15,672 nucleotides of DNA, from assembly GCA_002869605.1 (NCBI GenBank), contig PKUI01000052.1:1-15672 (forward strand). Reading direction: 5' to 3'. Below, in pieces: positions 1-8,086 of the stretch. A model generated the notes under the pieces. The model ran no database searches. It was not told the DNA's origin and worked only from the letters and a program-made list of their open reading frames with translations. Both the position numbers and the translations under genes were made by a program. This stretch comes from Desulfuromonas sp. (lineage in GTDB: Bacteria; Desulfobacterota; Desulfuromonadia; Desulfuromonadales; SZUA-401). How positions within the stretch are numbered: the first letter of the stretch is position 1; each line of letters opens with the position of its first letter.

Positions 1-2
1 TG

Positions 3-3000
3 AATGCGACGCTTGATCTTGGCCAGGTCGGAACGGCGTCAATGTCTATTGATAACCTGGCACTTTCATCGGCCGGCAGCTTTGCCGGCACGGGTACGAT
101 TACCATCAATGACCAGAGCGTCGACCTGGTGGTGAGCAGCGGCCCGACCTCGCTGGCGTTCATGGCCGATTTCGGCGAGGCGGGTATTGATGCGGAAGTC
201 GCCGGGGCCTTTGTCCTCAAACTGCGTGAACAGCTCGGGCTGAAAACCTTCCTCGGCATGCAGATGCTGCAGATCGACGATATGTACATCGAGATCGGCA
301 ACGAGCAGGCCGGGTTCTCGGCTTCGGCCGAGCAGTTCAAGTATTTCCTCCCGTCTTCCATTCCTCCGGCCGGTTTCCCCTTCTTCGATGACCTTGAGGG
401 GAACGTGCATATCGTCGGTTTTGCCGTCAACGTTGGTATGGAGTTCCCGGCCCCTAACGGTGATGACCTGCAGCTGTTGTTGACCACCTTGACCCCGGCG
501 CTTTCCGGCGGCAGCGTCGACTGGGAGGCACTTGGTGGTCTGCATGCTCCGGCGGTCGGGGTGCATGATGTTTACGTCAAGCTCCCCAAGGTCGAAGGTT
601 ACCGCTGGGACAATGCCACTAAAACCATGACCCCGACGGACGATCAGTTTGCCGCGATGTTCGGCAGTAATCGTCTTGATCTGGTGGATCGGTTTCATCT
701 CGGGCCCAAAGAGGTGGTGCAGTTTGCCAAGGCTGCCGATGATCCGCTGCAGCTGATCAAGGCGGTGATCCCTGCGGAGCACCGTGCCGGCTCGGCAGCG
801 GTTAAGATCGCCGGATTCGACGCCGGACTCAGCTATAACCTGCGTGAAGATGCGACCATCTATGAAGAGCACCCGGTTGAGAAGCTCGACGAAGTCGACC
901 AGATGTTGCGCAAGATTCGTGTTGCCGAAAGCCAGGCCGAACAGCCCGCCCCAGAGACTGAGGGGGACGAATATGCGCAATCGGTCGCTCTTCCTGCAGA
1001 GCTCGGCGGCGGTGCGGCACAGGTTGTCTGGGAGCGGGTCGATCTCGGTAAACAGTTACAGGCTGCCGAGTCGTTGCTTGGTGAGCTGACACCACCGGTT
1101 GATAAACCGTTGTCGGAGCATCTTTCCTACATGTGGCAAAAACTTTCTTCCTATGGTGGCTATAGCTTCAATGGGAATCATGGTGTTGTCGAGGTGCCGT
1201 TTGGGGATGTAACCATGCAGGTTGACTTTGAGCTGCATGAATATGATGGCGCGTACGATGTCTCCGGTTTGTTGTCGCGCGACGGTCAGCTGTTTGCACG
1301 TTTTGGACAGGTCAGTCTGTACAGTGATGTTAACCAGGAAGGCGATTATTTCCCGCTTGGTAGTGATGTCAGCGACCTGTCAGAACAGAGCTTTTCAGAC
1401 CGTGCGCAGTCGTTGAAAGTCGACGGGCGCGGCAGGGCAACGCTCTACAGTGGCAGTGCATTTAGCGGGAGTGAGCTGGAGATTGAGCAGAGCAGTGATG
1501 ATTTAGCCGCTACCAGCCTTGGCCAGCAAAAACCGGATTCGGTACGGCTTTATTACCCGCTGACCCTCAACGATGTGACCCGCTGGACGTTGTCGGCCAG
1601 GACCTCTGCCGGATTGTTGCTGGAGATCGACTCCGGCGCGGTGAGTATGACCCTGCCCGGTGGTGCCCGCGCGTTGACCATGCTCGATAACTCCTGGGTT
1701 TCAAGAACCATCACCGATGCACGGACGGCCTTTGACGAACTGGCACCCTGGCCGGCGCTTGACAATAACCCCAACAGATATCTTGAGGACACTTGGAGCA
1801 GGCTGTTGCAGCCGATCGCGAGTTCGGCCGAAGTCGATGGTGCAACCCTGAAATTCAATTTAAGCGAAGACGCCCAGGGAGCGGGGCCGACTCACGGCTA
1901 CGGACTGACCCCGTTGTCTCTCGCCACGGGTCAGAGCGTTACTGGTGTGAAGTTGGTCAACGGTCAACTACAGAAACGTCTTGGCAAGATCACCCTGTTC
2001 CAGGATGCATCCCAGTCGGGTACCTCGCTGGAAATTACCGATGATTACCCGGACCTGGGTGAGACCCCATTCGGGCGTGACGTCGCATCATCTGTGCGCA
2101 TCGAGGGTGGGGCAACGGCAACGCTTTACAGCGAGACCGGATATGGCCAACGCTGGGAATACGACTACACCAAGATCAAGCCGAAACTCAGCTCGGCCCA
2201 TGCCCTTGATGTAAGCGGTTATTCCGTTGAGACCAATGCGCAAATTATCCTCTGGAACGACAATGATGGTCAGGACAATCAGGTCTTCAAGTTTGTACCT
2301 GTGGGAGACGATGGTTACTTCAACGTTGTCGCCAAGCATAGCGACAAGTGCCTGGTGGCGCAGAATAATACCACCAAAAATGGCGAACTTGCGGTTCAGT
2401 ATCCCTGCACATCGTCAAGTAATCGTATCTGGAAACCGGTGCCGCAAAGCGATGGCAGCTATCGAATTGTCGAGAAACATGGCGACATGTGCCTGAACCT
2501 GCATCAGGCGAAAGCCGAGGCCGGGGCAACGGTTAACCAGTGGGGCTGCACGAATTATGATCATGACAGCCTGCATTGGAACCTCGACCTGAAGCGTATC
2601 GATTTCTCACCGGTGGCCATAAGTGAAAACCTCGACTGGCTGGGGGATGTTGCTGTTGGTGATAACAATGTTAGAGCAGTGAAAGTTTTTACGCCTCTTG
2701 GCCTTTCAGAGCTGAGTACCTGGAGCCTGCAACGCAGTTTGCCGCATGGTGGCTTGGTGTATGTGGGGATGCGACAGGATGAGGAAGATGGGAGCATCTC
2801 CCCCTTTACGACCATTGATATCCCGAGTGAGAAGTTCCGTATCAAAGCATTTTATGCGGAGGATGGCACGTTGAGTGTGGTTCCGACGACGCTTACAGGC
2901 CTGGAGTATCCACTCACCGGGGTGAAGGCCTATGTCGATGGTCGCGAGAGCTCTCTTGCTTCCTTGACGGAACTGACGGGTCTGACCGAGGTCTGGACGA

Positions 3001-4037
3001 AGAACATTGTTGTTCCGGGTGCAAGTGATATTCAGGTAAACGAGGTTGGTGGTATTACCGCGACCATCGCCGGTACGGTGGTGCAGCCGCGGAGTGACAA
3101 CCCTGCAGTTTCATCCTTTACTCTGTTGGATGGTTTCCAGCGCACCTACGCGTTTGCTGCTTCGCGTGTTGGCGGTGTCGATGAGGCGACAATTACGGGA
3201 AGCGGAAATAGCAAGGCGCTACCACTCTACAAGGACTCTGCCGGGCATCTGCTTGGCATCAAAGAGCCGGTCGGTACCCAGGAGGGTGGTTTCTTTGCAG
3301 ATGCGCATCTTACCGCCGGGTCAGCCGAGACCGTTAGGCTGGATCTGCACGTCAGTGGTGCCATAAAGACAGACGGTAACTACTATTTCGCGGGAAACGG
3401 TGACCTGGTCATCGCCAACTATACCGTCAGTGAAGCAGAAATTTTGCTCTCGAGTGAGCAGGGGCTTAAGATTAAGGGGAAAATGGATCTTTATGGGATC
3501 GCCCAGGCCGATATTGATGGCTACTTAAGCCCCAATGGTCAATTCTCCTTTACCGGCCATGCTTCCATTATGGTCGATGGTACCGGGGCTCAGGGTTCGT
3601 TTGTGTTTGATAACCATAAGTTGTCACTGGTCGGCGGAATTTACATAGCAAATACGCCGATCAAAACTAGTACCTTTACCATCGCCGACGGCAAGGTGAG
3701 CTGGCAGGATAATATGAGTGTCGGTTTTGCCGGCGTCGACATGACAACCACTCTCAGTTTCGTCAATCCGTACGGTGCCGGATTTGATGCCCGAGCGTAT
3801 CTCGATGTCGATTTACCCGTAAGGACCTGGGGCGTGACCAGGTGGAAATGTGGCAAGGTCTGGGGCGTCAAGGTCTGCTGGCCCAAGAGCTATGGCTGGA
3901 TCACGGTAGGAAGTATCAGTACACATTTTAATCAGCATTTTTCGGGGGCTGTCTCGGGAAGCTCGCTTGAACTAGCCCTCGGCCCTGGAAAGCTTGCCGT
4001 CGATGTTGCCAAACCTTCCGTCTCGGTTAAATGGTAG
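3..4037 (+). CDS. Large beta-rich protein with beta/gamma-crystallin-like and ricin-B lectin domains (5'-partial)
   Basis: The frame is open from base 3 with no stop, the ATG at 42 lacks a convincing ribosome binding site, and there is no signal peptide after it, so the true start is probably upstream. Residues below count from that ATG (1331 aa). Residues 1-400 are beta-rich and unrecognised. Residues about 420-503 and 647-710 look like beta/gamma-crystallin Greek-key pairs: three of four keys fit aromatic-x6-Gly exactly (Y427-G434, Y469-G476, F653-G660; Y696 is one residue short), with acidic/Ser loops such as RDVASS where Ca2+ ligands sit in the family. Residues about 710-850 form a ricin-B/CBM13-like beta-trefoil with three QxW-type positions (NQVFKF, NRIWKP, LHWNLD). 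The C-terminal 300 residues are beta-strand repeats with one close Cys pair (C1270, C1279). No catalytic domain is visible. Likely an exported, possibly Ca2+-stabilised carbohydrate-binding surface or matrix protein; the function is inference. It ends 25 bp before the MinD-like gene. Confidence 0.8.
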   Translation, partial: NATLDLGQVGTASMSIDNLALSSAGSFAGTGTITINDQSVDLVVSSGPTSLAFMADFGEAGIDAEVAGAFVLKLREQLGLKTFLGMQMLQIDDMYIEIGNEQAGFSASAEQFKYFLPSSIPPAGFPFFDDLEGNVHIVGFAVNVGMEFPAPNGDDLQLLLTTLTPALSGGSVDWEALGGLHAPAVGVHDVYVKLPKVEGYRWDNATKTMTPTDDQFAAMFGSNRLDLVDRFHLGPKEVVQFAKAADDPLQLIKAVIPAEHRAGSAAVKIAGFDAGLSYNLREDATIYEEHPVEKLDEVDQMLRKIRVAESQAEQPAPETEGDEYAQSVALPAELGGGAAQVVWERVDLGKQLQAAESLLGELTPPVDKPLSEHLSYMWQKLSSYGGYSFNGNHGVVEVPFGDVTMQVDFELHEYDGAYDVSGLLSRDGQLFARFGQVSLYSDVNQEGDYFPLGSDVSDLSEQSFSDRAQSLKVDGRGRATLYSGSAFSGSELEIEQSSDDLAATSLGQQKPDSVRLYYPLTLNDVTRWTLSARTSAGLLLEIDSGAVSMTLPGGARALTMLDNSWVSRTITDARTAFDELAPWPALDNNPNRYLEDTWSRLLQPIASSAEVDGATLKFNLSEDAQGAGPTHGYGLTPLSLATGQSVTGVKLVNGQLQKRLGKITLFQDASQSGTSLEITDDYPDLGETPFGRDVASSVRIEGGATATLYSETGYGQRWEYDYTKIKPKLSSAHALDVSGYSVETNAQIILWNDNDGQDNQVFKFVPVGDDGYFNVVAKHSDKCLVAQNNTTKNGELAVQYPCTSSSNRIWKPVPQSDGSYRIVEKHGDMCLNLHQAKAEAGATVNQWGCTNYDHDSLHWNLDLKRIDFSPVAISENLDWLGDVAVGDNNVRAVKVFTPLGLSELSTWSLQRSLPHGGLVYVGMRQDEEDGSISPFTTIDIPSEKFRIKAFYAEDGTLSVVPTTLTGLEYPLTGVKAYVDGRESSLASLTELTGLTEVWTKNIVVPGASDIQVNEVGGITATIAGTVVQPRSDNPAVSSFTLLDGFQRTYAFAASRVGGVDEATITGSGNSKALPLYKDSAGHLLGIKEPVGTQEGGFFADAHLTAGSAETVRLDLHVSGAIKTDGNYYFAGNGDLVIANYTVSEAEILLSSEQGLKIKGKMDLYGIAQADIDGYLSPNGQFSFTGHASIMVDGTGAQGSFVFDNHKLSLVGGIYIANTPIKTSTFTIADGKVSWQDNMSVGFAGVDMTTTLSFVNPYGAGFDARAYLDVDLPVRTWGVTRWKCGKVWGVKVCWPKSYGWITVGSISTHFNQHFSGAVSGSSLELALGPGKLAVDVAKPSVSVKW

Positions 4038-4051
4038 ACGCCTGAAAAGTG

Positions 4052-4057
4052 AAAGGA
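4052..4057 (+). promoter_or_regulatory. Ribosome binding site of the MinD-like gene
   Basis: AAAGGA lies 5 bases before the ATG at 4063. It decides the start in favour of 4063 over the in-frame upstream ATG at 3994, which lies inside the preceding gene. Confidence 0.6.
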
Positions 4058-4062
4058 TCGTC

Positions 4063-4815
4063 ATGGGGAAAATAGTATCTGTACATTCCTTCCGTGGAGG
4101 CACGGGGAAATCGAATGTCAGCGCCAACCTGGCCTATAGCCTGGCCGAAGCCGGGAAGAGGGTGTGTGTCATCGATACTGACATCCAGTCGCCTGGGGTG
4201 CATGTGTTGCTCGGTGAACGTACCGCCGACGGGGCGACCCTGAATGATTTTTTATGGGGAAAGAGTTCTATCCAGGATGTTTCGCGGGATGTCTCAGACC
4301 GTTTTGGTTTACCTGCAGGGCAGATGTATCTGGTCCCGTGCAGCATGGATATGTCCGAAATCCTTCAGGTGCTCAAGCAGGGATACGATGTCGACCTGCT
4401 CAATTCCGGTTTTCGGAAGATTGTCGAGTGTTTGGCGCTCGATTATCTGATTATCGATACACACCCGGGACTGAACGAGGAGACTCTGCTGTCGATTGCT
4501 ATCTCGGATGCGCTGCTGGTGATTATGCGTCCGGATCAGCAGGACTACCAGGGTACGGCGGTTACCCTGGATGTTGCGCGACGCCTGCAGGTTCCCAAGC
4601 TGCAGATCGTGGTCAACAAGGTGCCCTCCTGTTTTGAGGTGAGCCAACTGAGTGAACAGGTTGTCAAAACGTATGATTGCCCGGTGGCTGCCGTCCTGCC
4701 GCTGTCTGAGCAGATGGTGGTTCTCGGGAGTGAAAAGCTGCTTACTCGCGAGCTTCCTCAAGAGGGATGGTCGCAAGGAATCAGGAAGGTCGCACAGCAG
4801 CTGGTCGATTTATGA
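4063..4815 (+). CDS. MinD/ParA-like P-loop ATPase
   Basis: This is a 250-residue single-domain member of the SIMIBI MinD/ParA group, ATPases that dimerise with ATP on membranes or nucleoid and position other complexes. Visible motifs are the P-loop RGGTGKS at 11-17, the A' motif VIDTDIQSPG at 37-46, a Walker B region LIIDTHPG at 129-136, and the base-recognition-like NKVP at 185-188. The signature lysine of the deviant Walker A (KGGxGK) is Arg11 here; the catalytic lysine K16 is kept. No clear MinD-type membrane-targeting helix is seen at the C-terminus. It heads the row of secretion genes (winged-helix protein, gspE, gspF), so a role in placing the apparatus, as TadZ/CpaE does for Tad pili, is plausible inference. 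A chromosomal ParA role is less likely because no ParB-like gene follows. Confidence 0.88.
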   Translation: MGKIVSVHSFRGGTGKSNVSANLAYSLAEAGKRVCVIDTDIQSPGVHVLLGERTADGATLNDFLWGKSSIQDVSRDVSDRFGLPAGQMYLVPCSMDMSEILQVLKQGYDVDLLNSGFRKIVECLALDYLIIDTHPGLNEETLLSIAISDALLVIMRPDQQDYQGTAVTLDVARRLQVPKLQIVVNKVPSCFEVSQLSEQVVKTYDCPVAAVLPLSEQMVVLGSEKLLTRELPQEGWSQGIRKVAQQLVDL

Positions 4816-4852
4816 CGTGACGGACGCTGGTACAGATTGGGATAGTCTGAAG

Positions 4853-5185
4853 ATGAATGACGAAGCATCGAAACATAGTTCCCGAAACGGTAACGAGCGC
4901 ATACGGAAGACGGGTGGAGGACTGCTTGGGGCTCTCGACCTTTCCGCTCCGTTGCGCGAAGCCTACCTCTTCTTGTTGCGCTCAGGGGAGCGGACGCTTG
5001 CTGATCTGCAGGTAGACCCTCTCGCTCCGAATCCGGACGAATTGCCCATCTACCTGCGGATCCTTGTCCAGCAGGGGTACGCACAGCGCTTTCAGGAGGG
5101 GGCTCAGGTGAAATATCGGGCTGTGGTTGATAGGGGGGGCAAAAAGCGGATGTCGAGCGAAGTCTGGGATCTTCTTGGGGACTGA
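4853..5185 (+). CDS. Small winged-helix-like protein of unknown role
   Basis: This 110-residue soluble protein has a basic, polar N-terminus (1-20). A predicted helix-turn-helix/winged-helix core follows at about 33-92: helix LREAYLFLLRSG, a second helix, then the recognition-like helix LPIYLRILVQQGY, ending in a beta wing with Lys/Arg. The pattern resembles MarR/TrmB-type winged helices, but no family is named with certainty. It lies 37 bp after the MinD-like gene and 13 bp before gspE, so it is probably co-transcribed. It might be a local regulator or a protein-protein adaptor of the ATPases; winged-helix folds serve both. The chosen ATG follows AAG with no strong ribosome site; GTG at 4817 would add 12 residues. 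A run of seven G lies in the codons for residues 94-96. Confidence 0.7.
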   Translation: MNDEASKHSSRNGNERIRKTGGGLLGALDLSAPLREAYLFLLRSGERTLADLQVDPLAPNPDELPIYLRILVQQGYAQRFQEGAQVKYRAVVDRGGKKRMSSEVWDLLGD

Positions 5186-5198
5186 GGGGTTGTAGTTT

Positions 5199-6869
5199 AT
5201 GGATCGTATGAGTCTCAGGAATATCATACTGGAGCATCAGCTCCTGCCCGAGGGGCGACTGCGAGAGCTGGAGGCATTGAGTATCAGCTCGGGTGAAGGC
5301 CTGCTCGAGACCGTACTGCGGGGGGGGCACCTGCGGGAAGAGGTCCTTCTCCCGAGGGTCGGGGCGTACCTTGGCCTGGAGTGGCAATCGCAAGAGAACT
5401 ATACTGAAGGGCTTGATGCCGCTTTTTACCAGGAGCTGCCCGCGGAGGTTAAAACGCTCGAGACGCTGTTGCCGGTGCGCCGCCAGGGGGAGGAGGCCGT
5501 GCAGGTGTTGGTCGCCGATCCCGCGCAGGTCGACATGTTTGACCAGCTGCAGAACCGTTTTGGGTGGGACGCGCGATTGATATTGGCGAGCACGGCGCAG
5601 CTGCAGAAAATCAGGACGCTACTGGAGAACGAAGGGGCCCTGCAGGGCGCCCTGGAAGAGGTCGGGAGCGCACGTCTCGACGATGCTGCACTCGAGGAGT
5701 TGGCCAACGAGGCCCCGATTATTCGCTTGGTCAACCTGATCATCATGCAGGCGATCTCGGAAGGGGGGAGTGACGTCCACCTCGAGCCATACGAGGAGCA
5801 CGCCGTAGTGCGCTACCGGGTCGACGGGGTTCTGCGCGAGGTGTCGAGCTACCCGATGCAGCAGTATCCGGCCCTGGTGTCGCGGATAAAAATAATGGCC
5901 AACCTGGATATTGCCGAACGGCGCATCCCCCAGGATGGCCGGATTACCATCAAGATCCTCGATCGAGAGTATGATCTGCGTGTCGCGTCGATCCCTCTTC
6001 TGCACGGTGAAGGGGTAGTGATGCGTATCCTCGACAAGGGGAGCATCAACAAGTCCCTCGATCAGCTCGGTTTCTCTGCTGATTTGCTTGCCGCCATGCA
6101 GGGGCAGTTGCACCGGCCGCACGGTATTTTCCTGGTTACAGGGCCAACCGGTAGCGGTAAAACTACGACTCTTTACGCGGCGTTGGCGTCTATTCTTTCT
6201 CCTGAGTCTAAGATCATAACCGTTGAGGACCCTGTCGAGTACCACCTTGATGGGATCTCCCAGATCCACGTGAACCCTAAAGTGGGGCTAAGCTTTGCGG
6301 CCGGATTGAGGAGTGTGTTACGTCTCGATCCCGATATCATCATGGTCGGTGAGATCCGCGATACGGAGACCGCAGAAATCGCGGTGCGCGCTGCACTCAC
6401 CGGTCACCTGGTTTTTTCAACCCTCCATACCAACGATGCTGTCAGCGCTGCGGCCAGGCTGGTCGATATGGGAATCCCTCCCTACCTCCTGGCGTCATCA
6501 CTCAATGGCATCCTGGCGCAGAGGTTGGTGCGTAAGCTGTGTGAGTTTTGCAAGGAAGAGACCTCTCCCGATGAGACTCTGAAGGGGATGTTTCAGGCCG
6601 CGGGGAAGACGGCACCGGAGGTGGTCTGGCGAGCCCATGGCTGCGATGAGTGTTCCGGGAGCGGCTACCAGGGGCGGGTCGGGGTGTATGAATTACTCGA
6701 AGTCGATGCCGCACTTGCCGCATTGATCAGCCGCAACGCATCGAGTGAAGAAGTTCGCAGCTGCTTTACCGGCCGCGGGGGGCAGCTCCTGCATGAGGCT
6801 GGGCTCGACAAGATCGCCGCTGGTTTGTCGACCGAAGAGGAAGTTTTGAGGATTACCCAGTCTGAATGA
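5199..6869 (+). CDS. gspE: GspE/PilB-family secretion assembly ATPase
   Basis: This cytoplasmic hexameric ATPase drives pseudopilus or pilus assembly in type II secretion and type IV pilus machines. The protein is 556 aa, a normal full length. An N-terminal T2SSE_N/MshEN-type domain (about 1-110) is followed by the bilobed motor. Motifs: Walker A GPTGSGKT at 315-322, Asp box ITVEDPVEY near 339-347, degenerate Walker B LDPDIIMVGEIRD with E385, His box LTGHLVFSTLHTND near 400-413, and a tetracysteine zinc site (C448, C451, C482, C485). The zinc site is typical of GspE/PilB and absent from PilT, so this is an extension rather than a retraction motor. The start at 5199 has AGGGG nine bases upstream; ATG 5208 is possible. 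Its stop codon overlaps an ATG (ATGA) in frame with gspF. Context (gspF, gspH, gspI types) favours type II secretion; an MSHA-like pilus is the alternative. Confidence 0.93.
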   Translation: MDRMSLRNIILEHQLLPEGRLRELEALSISSGEGLLETVLRGGHLREEVLLPRVGAYLGLEWQSQENYTEGLDAAFYQELPAEVKTLETLLPVRRQGEEAVQVLVADPAQVDMFDQLQNRFGWDARLILASTAQLQKIRTLLENEGALQGALEEVGSARLDDAALEELANEAPIIRLVNLIIMQAISEGGSDVHLEPYEEHAVVRYRVDGVLREVSSYPMQQYPALVSRIKIMANLDIAERRIPQDGRITIKILDREYDLRVASIPLLHGEGVVMRILDKGSINKSLDQLGFSADLLAAMQGQLHRPHGIFLVTGPTGSGKTTTLYAALASILSPESKIITVEDPVEYHLDGISQIHVNPKVGLSFAAGLRSVLRLDPDIIMVGEIRDTETAEIAVRAALTGHLVFSTLHTNDAVSAAARLVDMGIPPYLLASSLNGILAQRLVRKLCEFCKEETSPDETLKGMFQAAGKTAPEVVWRAHGCDECSGSGYQGRVGVYELLEVDAALAALISRNASSEEVRSCFTGRGGQLLHEAGLDKIAAGLSTEEEVLRITQSE

Positions 6870-6872
6870 GGT
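6868..6872 (+). promoter_or_regulatory. Ribosome binding site deciding the gspF start
   Basis: GAGGT stands 8 bases before the ATG at 6881 and overlaps the gspE stop codon. The other in-frame ATG at 6866, which overlaps the gspE stop, has no ribosome site at normal spacing. Confidence 0.55.
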
Positions 6873-6880
6873 CAGCGCAC

Positions 6881-8086
6881 ATGGGGCAGTACAAGTACAT
6901 CGCGATTAACTCCGCCGGTGAAGAGGTGCGGGGTCAGCTGACGGCGGATCAGGAACAGCAAGTCTTTGCGGGTCTTGAGGCACAAGGGTTGACGCCCCTC
7001 AGCATTGCTCCGGTTGCCGCTTCATCAAGAACGCGGCTGTTCGCACGCAAACGCATCAAGCGTGCGGACATCGTGAACATGACGAGCCAGCTGGCCTCGC
7101 TGATGCAAGCCAAACTACCGCTTATCAAGGCTCTCGACGCGCTGCAACGTACCGCGCATCCGAGCCTCGGTGTGTTGTTGGCCGATATCTCCTCGCGGGT
7201 CGCTCAGGGGGAGCCGCTGGCGCGTGTTCTCGAGCAGTATCCGCAGCATTTTCCTCCCCTCTATCGCAGTATGGTGCAGGCGGGTGAAGCCGGAGGGATT
7301 TTCCCCGAGGCCCTGAAGCAGGTCGCGGCGAATCAGGAGCGAGATCTCGAAGCTCGCAGCAAAATGAAAGGGGCCATGACCTATCCCCTGATCATGGTCG
7401 CCGTCATGCTGCTTTCGGTAGTCGTGCTGCTGACCTTTGTCATTCCCCGTTTTACGGGCGTGTTCTCCGGCATGGGGGTCGCCATGCCGTTGCCTACCCG
7501 TGCCCTTATTTTTGTCAGCGATGGGTTGGTGGCCTGGTGGTGGCTGTTTGCTGGTGCGGGGCTGGGGCTTTATGGGCTCGTTCGGGCTGTGCTCGCGCGC
7601 CCGGAAGGTCGGCTGAAGGTTGAGCGCTACAAACTCCGCCTTCCGGGTGTCGGGGGGATTGTTCGGGATATGTCCCTGTCAAGATTTCTCGGCAGCCTTG
7701 GGGCACTGCTGGAAAATGGTGTCCCGATGCTGGAAGCGCTCGAGGCAACCCGTGACGTCGCCGGTAACGGCTGGATCAAGCTAGCCCTGGAGGATGTCCA
7801 TAAGGAGGTTCGTGAAGGGGATGCGTTGTCCGGAGCCTTGGCGGCCCGGGGTGAACTGTTCCCCGATCTGGTCCAGGGAATGGTCGGGACCGGCGAGGAA
7901 GCCGGGAATCTTCCCGAGATGTTGTTGAGCGCAGGCGACTATTATGCCCGTGAGGGGGGCCGTAAAATGAGCACCCTGACGACCATGGCCGAACCGATGA
8001 TCATCCTGGTCATGGGCCTGATGGTCGGGTTTATTATCATTTCGATGTTGCTGCCGATTTTCCAGATGACGATGTCGGTCAAATGA
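6881..8086 (+). CDS. gspF: GspF/PilC-family inner-membrane platform protein
   Basis: This polytopic inner-membrane protein couples the GspE motor to pseudopilin insertion. The 401-aa sequence begins with the typical short beta motif (YKYIAINSAGEEVRG), followed by two T2SSF domains at about 65-190 and 265-395. Three hydrophobic segments are visible: about 167-190 (after MTYPLIM), 215-238, and 374-396 near the C-terminus, the classic GspF/PilC topology. Each T2SSF domain has the conserved QAGEAGG/GTGEEAG glycine-glutamate motif before its hydrophobic segment. The start at 6881 is chosen for its ribosome site; an upstream ATG at 6866 would add five residues. The 3' end overlaps the next gene by ATGA, implying translational coupling with the pseudopilin. 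Confidence 0.93.
   Translation: MGQYKYIAINSAGEEVRGQLTADQEQQVFAGLEAQGLTPLSIAPVAASSRTRLFARKRIKRADIVNMTSQLASLMQAKLPLIKALDALQRTAHPSLGVLLADISSRVAQGEPLARVLEQYPQHFPPLYRSMVQAGEAGGIFPEALKQVAANQERDLEARSKMKGAMTYPLIMVAVMLLSVVVLLTFVIPRFTGVFSGMGVAMPLPTRALIFVSDGLVAWWWLFAGAGLGLYGLVRAVLARPEGRLKVERYKLRLPGVGGIVRDMSLSRFLGSLGALLENGVPMLEALEATRDVAGNGWIKLALEDVHKEVREGDALSGALAARGELFPDLVQGMVGTGEEAGNLPEMLLSAGDYYAREGGRKMSTLTTMAEPMIILVMGLMVGFIIISMLLPIFQMTMSVK

Noticed and set aside
66..980. Long minus-strand open frame (304 codons) inside the large gene
   Set aside because: It is antisense to a clearly folded beta-rich protein, has no recognisable motif, and is explained by GC-rich codon bias.
2169..2595. Ricin-like domain as evidence of a ribosome-inactivating toxin
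   Set aside because: Only the sugar-binding trefoil is seen; no N-glycosidase or other toxic domain is visible, and such trefoils are common in harmless glycan-binding proteins.
3994..4062. Longer N-terminus for the MinD-like protein (ATG 3994)
   Set aside because: It lies within the preceding gene; the P-loop is expected about ten residues from the start, and a ribosome site supports 4063.
4652..4852. Longer N-terminus for the winged-helix protein (start at 4652)
   Set aside because: It would overlap the MinD-like gene by more than 160 bp, and the added residues (Arg/Ser/Trp/Cys-rich) look like out-of-frame translation.
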